A stretch of DNA of 64,000 nucleotides from Isoetes taiwanensis (taxonomy: Eukaryota > Streptophyta > Lycopodiopsida > Isoetales > Isoetaceae), in contig JAJEKV010000032.1 of the NCBI GenBank assembly GCA_021234155.1, forward strand, positions 8,032,736-8,096,735, given 5' to 3'. The notes beneath the pieces were generated by a model. It was given only the letters and a program-made list of their open reading frames with translations. It made no database searches and had not been told where the DNA came from. This document shows, in pieces, positions 50,938 to 62,000 of this stretch. Position 1 is the first letter of the stretch. The number at the start of each line of letters is the position of its first letter. Made by a program: the position numbers and the translations under genes.

Positions 50938-52615
50938 CCTACAAATAGTGAGATGGAAAAGGCATTCACCTATATGCAGATGGACTGATTGTGGCCACGC
51001 CAAAAAACAAACAAATAAAGGACAAATAAAGGACAAAAAAAAAGCCAGAGGCAATTTGAATCATTCAACAAAAGACGGCAATAGTAAGAGGATCATGGCC
51101 AGGACTACATACCCATTGGCCCAAATATGCTTACCTTGCTGGCATATTATGAACTGAACTTCTGTCTCTTAACTGCAACTCTTAGCTGGTACCTATTATT
51201 GTGGAAAAGCCGCAACTTTACCTTTCACCATTTTGAAGCTTGTTGACTGGCTGTAAGAAATCTAACATAACTTTCAAATGCAAGCTCTATCTTCACAGCA
51301 AGAGTATCCATTGAAAAGTTCAAGGGAAGACCTAAGAATATTGCTAGGGACACAAATTTCAGATTCCTACTGTAAATGGGCCAAACATGGCAAAATGCAT
51401 TTGCTGTTCTAATTTTACAGCAGTGTAGAAAGAGAGCCATAACTTGAGCAAACAAACTCTGTTTCTCAAATATGAGCATGCGTTGAAAAGCTCAAAGAAT
51501 GATCTACCAAAGTCGTTAGGTGCATATTTTTCAAATTCATTATGTAAACATGTCAAATAAACCAGAATGTTTCTAAATCCAAGGCTTGCTTTCTGGCTCG
51601 CAGTAAGAACTTAAACATAAGTTTCAAATGCAAACTCTATCTTTGCAGCAAGAGTATCCCTTGAAAAGATGAAGGGAAGACCTAAACATATTGCTAGGTG
51701 CACAAGAAATTCAAAGCTGATATCACCGCACAAGAAGTTCTTCCCAAGAAATTCCAAGCTGATATCACCGCAGAAGCCAAAAAAAAGCCACTAAAATGGA
51801 ACTGTCAGGAGAGATCTTGCGCTTGAAATTTGGAAAAAGCTTAGTTGTGAGCTACTTACTCGTGGCTCAGTTGAATCTTGTCACCCCACTTTGTTGGACA
51901 TTCCTGCTTCGCTTCACGTAATGATCATTTTGCTTATTCCATCTCCAACAAACAACAAATTAATCAGCTTCTTTTGTACATTCACTTGCCTACATATAAG
52001 GATTTGCTACTTTGTGGAAGCATTACAAACAAACCTACAAATAGTGAGATGGAAAAGGCATTCACCTATGTGCAGATGGACTGATTGTGGCATTCTTGGA
52101 AAGGAGAAATTTTCTCCACGCCAAAAAACAAACAAATAAAGGACAAATAACCTGCGAAAAAGCCAGAGGAAATTTGAATCATTCAACAAAAGATGGCAAT
52201 AGTATATTATTGTGGAAAAAGCCGCAACTTTACCTTTCACCATTTTGAAGCTTGTTGACTGGCTGTAAGAAATCTAACATAACTTTCAAATGCAAGCTCT
52301 ATCTTCACAGCAAGAGTATCCATTGAAAAGATCAAGGGAAGACCTAAGAATATTGCTAGGGACACAAATTTCAGATTCCTACTGTAAATGGGCCAAACAT
52401 GGCAAAATGCATTTGCCGTTCTAATTTTACAGCAGTGTAGAAAGAGAGCCATAACTTGAGCAAACAAACTCTGTTTCTCAAATATGAGCATGCGTTGAAA
52501 AGCTCAAAGAATGATCTACCAAAGTCATTAGGTGCATATTTTTCAAATTCATTATGTAAACATGTCAAATAAACCAGAATGTTTCTAAATCCCAGGCTTG
52601 CTTTTTGGCTGGCAG
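50938..52615. repeat. Segmental tandem duplication, about 1.1-kb offset, with a third partial copy
   Basis: CCTACAAATAGTGAGATGG occurs at 50938 and 52033. Both copies run through GGACTGATTGTGGC and GCAACTTTACCTTTCACC (51211, 52222) to AACCAGAATGTTTCTAAATCC (51560, 52571). The segment 51210-51600 is nearly identical to 52221-52611. A weaker third copy of the GCAAGAGTATCC(A/C)TTGAAAAG part lies at 51587-51705. The long minus-strand frames at 51225-51556 and 52237-52568 are the same sequence twice and show no domain. Confidence 0.85.
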
Positions 52616-55036
52616 TAAGAACTTATCGTTTTCCTTGAAAGGAGATGCGGTCTCAATTTCTAATGCAAAGATGCTTAAGAACTTAAATGCACTTAAAAAA
52701 AGAAAATGTGCATGCAATTGTGAACATCTATGGCAGATGTTTCGATAACTGCTAGTCCAAATTATTTCTCTTACCATAAAATGTGACTGTAGCTATCAAA
52801 TGCAGCAAGCTTTGAGTTGGTTACACGAAGCCATGAAAGATAGACATTAGTTAATGCTCAGAATCGCCAGTGCTGGTTTCCAAATTCGATAAAGTGCTGG
52901 CTCCTACCGACAGGCTTGCACATTATATTAGGCAGCTTGGACATGCCCAACATGCAATTTCAGATTTTACCTCACAATTCTAGTTGCACAGTCCAAAGGA
53001 TTTGCTTAGCTTCTAGTTTGAACACATCGGTGACACTGATGAGCATGCACAAGCAGAGAGGGGTCTGTGCTGGGATGATAATTTTGGGCCCTAAAGGAAA
53101 GCACTAATTGATGGATTCATCACTAGATCGTGATAACGGTATATAAATGAAAGAGCACTCCACTACTTCACACAAAGAAAATCTACACACAACCTGCAAG
53201 TTATTGCAACTCATTCAGAAACAAAACCTAGCCAAGAACAACCATACCTTATTTTGATTTCGAAATGCCAAGCAATTCGTCTGTTGTGCTTTCGATTCCG
53301 CTGCTAACCTGCACAATCTGCACCATTCATGTGTCACAACCAAGCCCATGCTACTTAGAAATGCATAATCTAGCCAGATGAGTAGTTCCCAGTATGGAAT
53401 ACATTAAAAAAGGCCACAGAGAGAATAATCTAGAAGCCTAGCTTCTTGCCTATAATACCCGTTGCTTACAAAACCAAAAGGCTGGCCCTTGGTTTTTGGG
53501 TGCAACACAGGCTATTAGCTGCAGTTCCGACCTGATCTAGGAGATCTAGGCATCCGAAGAATTCTAATGAAACTCCTGAGGAACGAAATGGGCGGGGAGG
53601 ATTCCGGCAAACGGATTTAGATGCATGCCAGAAGCCCTTTGCATACCAAATATTTGCAAAACTCCAATTTTGCCACAAAGGCATTCGTAGAGTTGAAGCC
53701 AAAATCCAAGAATGCAAAGAAAAATCGGCTCTTTCTGAGAAAATCGGTTGCCAGCCTTCACTAGTTTGGATCCAACGTCCAGGACAGCCGCCTCTGTCGC
53801 CATACCCAACAAAGCTACTGCTCGAACAGTTTAGATTATCCTCAAATCCGACGGCCAATATGAAAAGCCCCAAATAAAGGGGGCTCAAATCCGACGACCC
53901 ATATGAAAAGCCCCAAAAATGTTAATCGATGGTCTAGATAAAATGCCCCAATTTCAAGGGCCCAGATTAAAAGCCCCAAATAAGGGGGGATGCTTGGGGT
54001 GTTACGAGGTGGCACCGTCTGGGCCGTCCATCTCAGAGATGGACGGCCGAGATCAATCTCTACACCATGTTGGTAGACCTCAAATAATTGTATATCCCTA
54101 TATATATATACAAGTCTTTGTACTAAAAATGGGTCTATGAACTATGGTTTACGAAATCTGGGAACAAAATCCAAGATTAAGAATGGCAGGAATGGCAATA
54201 TGCATCTAGTCCAAAGTCTTGAAGTTTTAAGCTAAACCCTTTGCCTGATGGCCATTCAATGGAGCTCATCATTGTTTATTAGAAGGGAGACTTGCAATTA
54301 GATTTCATCTAATGACTCCACGATGACGAAGCAAAGTTTGACTATAATCCTATTGGGTACAACTTTATTCGGCGAGCATCCATTCTTGGTGAAGGGTGTT
54401 CCCACTTTTTTCAGCGTGTAGGGTGTCTTTGGCTCAGCGAAGTTAAATTCCATCTCCTCTAACAATGAGCATACATATTGGGTGAACAGTTTACATGCAT
54501 CCACACACCTCATTGACAAACAAACTCTTTGATAAATATTTTGTTCCGCTTATCAGCTTCATTTATTTTCTTATTCTTGATGCGTATCCAATTTTATTAG
54601 AGGCAAATTCAAAAGTGGTATGAAATGTACAAACAAAAAGCTTGTCCTTGAGTCACGGGTGAATTAGGTTGGGCTTTCCGGGGAACACTTTCGATGTTAG
54701 ACATTTTACGTATAGGTATACACTATTTGTAGTTGGAAGGTGCATTTTCTACTATGAATGGGTCTATGAACTATAGTTTACGAACATCTGGGAATAAAAT
54801 CCTCTACCTACATTGACATGCATTGTAGGGCCCCAAAATAGCATGTCTTGCAATTTTGCCAATGCTCTAATCCTTTGCTTTATGATTACTCTACCATTGG
54901 TTATGCTTTTGATACCTCAAGCTCTTCCATATACCAACAATTCAATCCTCCCCTCATCTACCATGTCGTGTTCATCTCAAGATGGTGGTCCCATTAGACA
55001 TGCTCTTAATACACTCTCTCCCCAATGAGCAGTGGC
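52616..55036. other. No supported gene; short repeats at 53820-53990
   Basis: CAAATCCGACGGCC and ATGAAAAGCCCCAAA are repeated three times near 53848-53980. The minus frame at 53466-53888 (140 aa) is Trp/Ser-rich without a recognisable domain. Two diverged copies of the dispersed repeat from 43375 lie at 54098 and 54735. Confidence 0.4.
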
Positions 55037-55038
55037 AA

Positions 55039-55069
<31 letters not shown>

Positions 55070-55137
55070 TTTGCGGTATGAAAGGCGTGACAATCACGGG
55101 CATTGTCTCGTGAGAGTCTCTATTGAAATACACATGC
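55037..55137 (+). rRNA. Organelle-type large-subunit rRNA fragment (domain V), nuclear insertion
   Basis: The string starting CAATAACTATAACGGTCCTA and running through AAGGTAGCGAAATTC is universally conserved 23S-type rRNA. After a short divergent stretch, AAGGCGTGACAATC, GGGCATTGTCTCG and TTGAAATACACATG follow the plastid/mitochondrial 23S/26S order. Only about 100 bases remain, and the helix after AAATTC is shortened, so it is not a functional gene. It contains the whole I-CeuI recognition sequence (55039-55065). Confidence 0.8.
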
Positions 55138-57106
55138 CATATTAGCACAAATGAAGCAACAAGCACAGTATCCATATGTCTATCAATTGAATTGATTTTT
55201 AACATTCATGGCGACGAAAAGTCTGTCCGACATGTAAGAGCATAACCAACATCCGACAATTACAAACACAAATGTCAATATTCAATTTGTGAGAACATAC
55301 TTTGAAATGTAACACGTAAGGCCATAAACATCCTAACACGAGGCAATAGGCAAAAATTGCAAAGGAAAATGCCAATTAATACAATAGACATGAGCTAAGC
55401 CATTAGGCAAAAATTGCAAAGGAAGACATCAATTAATACAATAGACATGAGCTCTAGCTTCAAAATGACTTTTGTTGACGAGTCAACGTAGGTGGATAGA
55501 CACCTACGACAATCAACAATCTTATCTCTTAGAGAGAAACATGCACCATAACAGCTACACAAACTCGTGTACTACCAAGAGAATCTAGAAAAAGGATCAT
55601 AAGCTACTTCTATCCTCCATTTAAATGCATCTATTCGAGCTGCCCAATTTCCAGTTTCATTGTCTATCAGGAATATACCTTGCAGACTAGATGCAGAATG
55701 ATTTGGTCAAAGTAAAAGAATTTAGTTGGGATTCCACAAGCTCCTTGCACTGCATATTCTAAAGGTAATATGTTATTGAAATGCCTTGCATATTCTAAAG
55801 GTAATATGTTATTATGCGTACTGATCTACTTGGGGATGTTAATAAAATCGTCACTCTATTCAAAACTACTCCTAAATGGCATTCAAATATAGAGGCATAA
55901 AAGAGGAGAAAATATCCTTTTTCATATTAATCTAAATTAACTAAAACATCAAACCCCATGAGTGACTTGAAACTTGCACAATCCATCTCTTCTACAAAAT
56001 GCTCGAGTTGTTATTAAATAAAAAAAGAAAAGAAAAGGTACACATGCAGAGGTTATGCAATTTGTACATGCGTGACAAATCTGCAGAAGACTTAAAATCA
56101 TTCCCATTTCGCATCCAAAGGTCCCTTAGATCAAATGTTTCGCATTCAGAGCTAAGGTCCTGAATAGCTTTGAATAGCTTTAATACTTGTTCAAAACTTT
56201 AGTACGGACAACAAATGTCGCCACAAAGAATGCACCTATGCATACAACATCCAGAAGTTCAAACAATGTCAAAATCTTGCCTTTGCAAAAGACAAACTCA
56301 TGCTTCACTTTTAGAAATAAAGGTGCAAGCAATAGTTCTTTTTAATACTTTGCCTTCACAACTTGAAGATTTGTTGCAAGGAAACAGGTAATGAGGTTGT
56401 TCTTGCCTTCACATAGTTCCCTGCAACTAGTGAATGTGGCGTTGGCCCTATGGGGCCAAGAGTAAGTAAGAACATCGGCTTCATCGTATTACCCTATGGC
56501 CAATAAGCTAAATTCATATTTCTGTGCATTCTCAATCACTATGAAAATAGCACCAACGTAATAAAGTTTTGAAGTAAAACTGGTTGTCATTTAATCACTG
56601 TGCTGAAAGTGCCCAGTTCACAGACAATAAATAAGGATCCACAAATAAATTTGCAAAACTATGGCAAAAGCCCAACTAGCTGGGATTTGAAAACACGACC
56701 TGTTCATGGCTATATTACTATACCATGTAGACTTGAACGTCTCAGGTAAGACTAAAGTGCATACACAAAAAAGGCAACGCATATCAAGTACAAAGATCCA
56801 TATTCAGAACAAAGATTTTTTATACACGCTGCCATGGCAGACCATTTGCAGATAGATATTGGATCTCACCTTTTCTTGTCTACGAATAAAGAGTTTGAAT
56901 GCACATGCTCGCCCTCGCCCTCGGTGCATGATCCATGCTGAAAAGCTCCGTTGCCCAAAATAATACAGAAAATCTTGCTTCATCCTCCACCTATAACAAT
57001 CAGGATTTTAGCTCCTCAATTTCAAGACTCCAACCAGTGTTTTACAAAATTATGAATAAAGACTCTTAGTTAAGCATCTTCAAGGAAGAAAGATGCATAG
57101 ACTACT
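55138..57106. other. No gene seen; small direct duplications
   Basis: GCAAAAATTGCAAAGGAA is doubled at 55350-55440, and TGCATATTCTAAAGGTAATATG at 55751 and 55788. No coding frame is supported. Confidence 0.45.
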
Positions 57107-57256
57107 AACCAGAGTTTCGCCATGGAGAGCCATTGATAAATAATTGTGTCTTCTCTAAATATTTACTCCGGAGGTAGATATCATCTGTATTTGCAGAATA
57201 TCCATCACGTCCAGCAATGGCCAATGCTATTTCAGCTAGGCAAATGTGAGTACGTT
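57107..57256 (-). pseudogene. Alanine/glutamate:glyoxylate aminotransferase-like exon fragment
   Basis: The minus strand reads YSHLP, a frame change, then EIALAIAGRDGYSANTDDIYL and INGSPW. This resembles [39 protein letters not shown] of plant alanine aminotransferases. The match is short and no flanking exon could be assigned. Confidence 0.4.
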
Positions 57257-58841
57257 ACATCATTATAGCTCTATTACATGCAGAGGCTTCAATCTAGCCA
57301 TCACCTGTTCGTGAAAGAAGAAAGAAGATTCTAAATAGAGAGCCTGAGCTCCAATATGCTCATCCAGAGACCATTAAGCAGCAGGAACCTGTTCCTGCAG
57401 AACCTTCAACAGTACCATGCCCCGAAATTGTCATGTTTGTTCATTCCCTGCACAAACGAAATAGCCATTTTGAGACAGATAGAAATGGTGCATTACATCA
57501 AATAAATATGCGTCACAAATAAATAGCATCCGGTTTCATTCGACGAGAAAGCTGGATACTTCTATGCCGAGAAGATGTTGTCACCGGGTTCATTTAAAAT
57601 CCGTGAAGAAATGAGCACATTATAGTATATTTTGATATGCCAATGTTCAAAATTCGAGCGTAAACCATGTACTTTATATTCCTAATTATGACACTTGCAA
57701 AAGCAATATGGACTCAAATCACCTACCTCGGATGATAATTTACGTAAGGCTTGCCTTCACCCAAAGTAAAGAATGCTTGCGTGACGAGAGAGAGTGAAAT
57801 TGCATGGCGTGTTTTTCAAAAATGCAGTCAATTGTAAAGATAGTAGCAAAATAATTTCATATGAAACTAAACCAAGCCTATAATTCAAGCGTGAAGGCGA
57901 TAGCAATGCCGCATAACACACACATTAGAATTCTTAACTCTTTGGATGAGATTAACTAGAAAGACTACCATGGTGGTGTCAAATAATAAGGTTAGATGTG
58001 TCCCTTCAGCACCCTACATGGTTCCTAATATTGTGTCTCTCAATTTACGATTCGCTATTTTTGCGGCCAGAGGTTCACATACATAAGATTACGCTTGGCG
58101 AGCGGTATTCCAATTACGAATCATCCATCACAAGCATAGTGGCGAGATATCAACACAACCCTTCTCCAAAACCCAATTTTGCAATCTTCAAGGACATCAT
58201 TACATGAAAACCAAAACAAATTCACAACATTACCATACTACTTTCTTTAGCGATACGAGCAGGGTTGCCTTTGGAAGCTCCCTCAATTATTCTTCTACTT
58301 TGGGAGTAAAATAAATGGATCATCTCAAGGATACATACATATATATCTGTTATATCGCCTCATTTGTATAGGGACCAAATGAACTAATGCATTGATGAGT
58401 CATATTCAACCTTTGAGAACAATTAGAGAAAGCAAGGCTTCTCTAGACAAGGTACACTTCTTCCTTAATAGGCTCGTTGTATTTGGGTTTTGATGTTGCT
58501 GTAGATACAGATCAGACAGAAGGTACCACTTGAAAATATGGCAGATAAAAGCATGAAGATAGAATCCATATCAAAATGAAGGCATTCAAAGAATGGTTCA
58601 ACAATGCATACCTATCTTTCTTTCGGGAATTTGCAAAAGCCCTCTATCATTAATGTTCTTGCCGTTGATGAAGGAACTAGCCTTTTGGAGAAGGATTGCC
58701 AGCTACACGTTAAGAAACAAAAGAAATAATGAGAAATAAATTGTTGTGATCATAATGCACTTATGGTTAATGAAGATCTGGAACTAGTCCAAGCTTAAAC
58801 AGATCAGTATCTAAAGTTGAGTGTCAAGCATTAAGTTAGAA
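57257..58841. other. No gene seen
   Basis: AT-rich. The plus frame 57998-58207 is open without a motif. Confidence 0.4.
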
Positions 58842-59014
58842 GAAATCAATATCACAGTGGAAGTTGTATCAATCAACATTGTCATAAAGTTTCATGTAAT
58901 TTCATAGTCTTTCTCTGAACATATACTTGAGAAATCAATATCACATTGGAAGTTGCATCAATCAACATTGTCATAAAGTTTCATGTAATTGCATAGTCTT
59001 TCTCTGAACATATA
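58842..59014. repeat. 89-bp tandem duplication
   Basis: GAAATCAATATCACA begins at 58842 and, with one change, at 58931. Both copies run through CAATCAACATTGTCATAAAG and CATAGTCTTTCTCTGAAC. Confidence 0.88.
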
Positions 59015-62000
59015 GTTGTCTACTACTTAACAATCTACAATAAATAATCATAGGTAAATTCTAAAATTCTAATTGTTCAAATCAAATTAAGTTGTTCGAT
59101 AGCAAGTATCATATCCACTCATTTAAGGGTGAATATAGTAGTGTCTTTAATGCACATCATGTTTGAGATTTTATCTTCTCAATTATTTATCTGAAGCTAA
59201 ATCCCTTGCTTGATAGCTATTCAATGACCATCTTGGAATAGGAGTTGAGGACTTGCATTGCAGATTCCACTCCTAATTCTCTTGTTAAAATGCTAATTAT
59301 AACGTCTCTCAACCAGTTAGAAGATTCTCTAGCAGTCAGAACCTCACCATTATTCATTAGAACTTCTCCATCGACATAATAAGAAGCTTGTTTCCTAGTC
59401 CATAATCTTCTTCCTTTGGAAACTTCAAAATTGCTGGCATTGGTAATTCTCTTTGGACAAGAACTCTACTCAAATAGCATAATAAAACATATTTGGGTCT
59501 TGCAATGTTTTTATGGATATACAACATTGGCGTTTCAATCCTTGACGTACAATATATGCCATGAACCCGTGAATTTTTCTATACTTATCGAAGACCGTCA
59601 CCAATAACCAATATTGTGTGGTTCCTATCCCACGCCATCTAATCAAGCACTGCGAATTCTAAAGTCCACTGTGTAATTGCACTCACTTGTTGATTACATG
59701 AAGGTTGTCGTGCATGTTTGGCAATGTGTAATTCAAAACTGGGAATGGCACACTCCATCTTTTGACAAATATTTTTATCTTTTTGTTGAAGTCCACTTTC
59801 CTTTGCAAAATCACCTATTGTACATCTACTAATCTCCACGGTTGAAAAGGTCTTTTTATCCCAAAGGTGCCTAAATCTTATGTGCATATTCTTGGCAAAC
59901 AAACTTCGAGGTATTATAAAAAACATCATGATTGCTTGCTTACAAATGTACAAAAGCATCATAAGCGTCATGAGTAAACCGCGGTCTCGGTTTTACCTCA
60001 CGCCAAACCCGGTTCTAGACTCCAAAGTAACAACATTACTTCATATTACTTCATAAGACACACATTTGTCAAAATAGAAGCGAAGTTAATAGTACCTCAA
60101 AAGGACCTTTAGCGAGAAAAAACACATAGATTCATAGACTATACATGCGCAATCATGAGAACAACTTTGTACTAATGTAGACCCTTTATAGATGTAAATG
60201 CACCAAATTCACGAATTTTTTTTCTTCAATTAGGTTTTTGTGAAAAGAGATGAGCATGAACTTTTATGTCTTCGTGGGTCAAAGTGAAAGTATATTAAAA
60301 GTTCAAGAATAAACAATCAAATGAAGTCGCTACTCGAGAGAACAACAAACCGTTATACATCGGGGGGATTGTAAGTCAACATGGTGGAATAAGTTTCTTG
60401 GACATTACGCAAAATCAATTGTGAATTTGGAGCTATCCGTTTGTGGAAAGCAATTGTTCATCAAGGCATGCAATCCCATTTGTGGTTTGTTTTGTTGTAG
60501 TACTTTTCGATGCCAAAGCGAAATTAAATAAGGGACCAGTGCTTGTGTACTTGCTTATGTACAGGGGCAAGCTATCTGTTATCAATCACGATAAACTATT
60601 CTATACTTCATTGATTATTAAAGGACATTGTTGGTTCTAACATATTGACAAATGGACAGATAATTGCTTGCCTCGATGTATTACAACTTCACTAGGTGAT
60701 AGACTCGGGAGCGGGGGGGCCTTTGCTAGGTCTTTGTTAGCAAGGAGGCATGGCAAAGATGGCTCAGGGTGCAAAAGCAATCGATTGAAAGCAGCTGTAA
60801 CACCACACTGCACAAAAATGCTTCAGAATAGAATGGAATGAGAAACAACGTAGGGCAGCATCCTGCACAATACGCTCCAAAAAAATGCTGCGAGATAGGA
60901 CAAAATTAAACCCTGTCAATAAATATAGCATATTCACATGTAAATACGCCCAATGCCATTGATCTCGGCCTTTGATTTCAATAAGTCATGTTAAGCACAT
61001 CATGTAAGCGAGGTCGCAGTCTTTGTTGCACTATGGGTTGTCCTTCTTTGGAGCAAAAGCTAGGTTAAAATGAGCTTCTTAATCATATGGCAAACTTAGG
61101 GCCAACAAAAGTTTTAATTGTAGATCTATATGCATGATTGTTTCGTGGACATAAAAGAAGTTGTATTTTGGAAGATTGAAGTTTGTGTAGCTTGGTCAAG
61201 TAAACAAGTTACTTGCTGGAAGGTTTATGAAATATCATCATTCGGAGCATCAAATAGCGGGATCAAATAGCAAACAAACCGAAGAATGCTTTACATTAGC
61301 AAGACTTCCTAAAGATAGAGGATAAAAGGCGTTTTGACTTAAATAATTGCGAATAAATCTTTGCGAGAAATGGAAACTATAGTGCCCATAAACATCCACA
61401 AGGACAAAAGATCCTTCCGGCATTCCTATTATTAGCTGTTGCCATTGGGTGAGTGAATGCCGATATGGTTCCTTTGTTTGTTCGGATATCGTCCTCAATC
61501 TTCCCCATGCTTTCTTGAGAGGCCTAGAAACCAAGTAGAAACAAACTTGGACTGAAGCTTCATTCATGTATACTATCGCAAGGAATGACCAATAGCCACC
61601 AGTTACAACACTTATACTCTGTATTAGCTGGAAGGGCATCGATCTTCCCATTGTATTTAACCCATGAGGAAGCGGTCGTGAAGTGAATGCGGATGGATTT
61701 GGGCGACTAAAGGCCCACCCAAAGCCCTACCGGCTGAGCCAAGCTTGGATTTGAATGGCTTATATTTATGATTTGAACTGGCCATCTCTTTACTTCATGA
61801 CCCCCTAGTGCCATTATTGCTTTACGCCATTACGCATTATCAAACAAAGGAAGCGGTCATATGCAAAGATTCATAAAATTCAAAGTTTACACATTTCTCT
61901 CGCACCATTCACCAACATGCATAAAAACTTAATGTTTGGACATACTCCTCAGTAAGACCTTTAAAATTGTTGTTTTCTTAAACAAAATACCTTGGCATTC

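Noticed and set aside
51225-52568. Repeated minus-strand frames as a gene pair
   Set aside because: Same sequence duplicated, no domain or start codon; kept only as a repeat and a low-interest finding.
53466-53888. 140-aa minus-strand frame
   Set aside because: No recognisable motif, and it overlaps the CAAATCCGACGG repeats.
55037-55137. Functional rRNA gene or homing-intron insertion site in use
   Set aside because: Only about 100 bases are present with a helix deletion, and there is no intron or endonuclease frame nearby.
61690-61750. tRNA gene or SINE on the minus strand (TGGCTCAGCCGGTAGGGC)
   Set aside because: The A box is good but no acceptor stem or convincing B box follows at the right distance.
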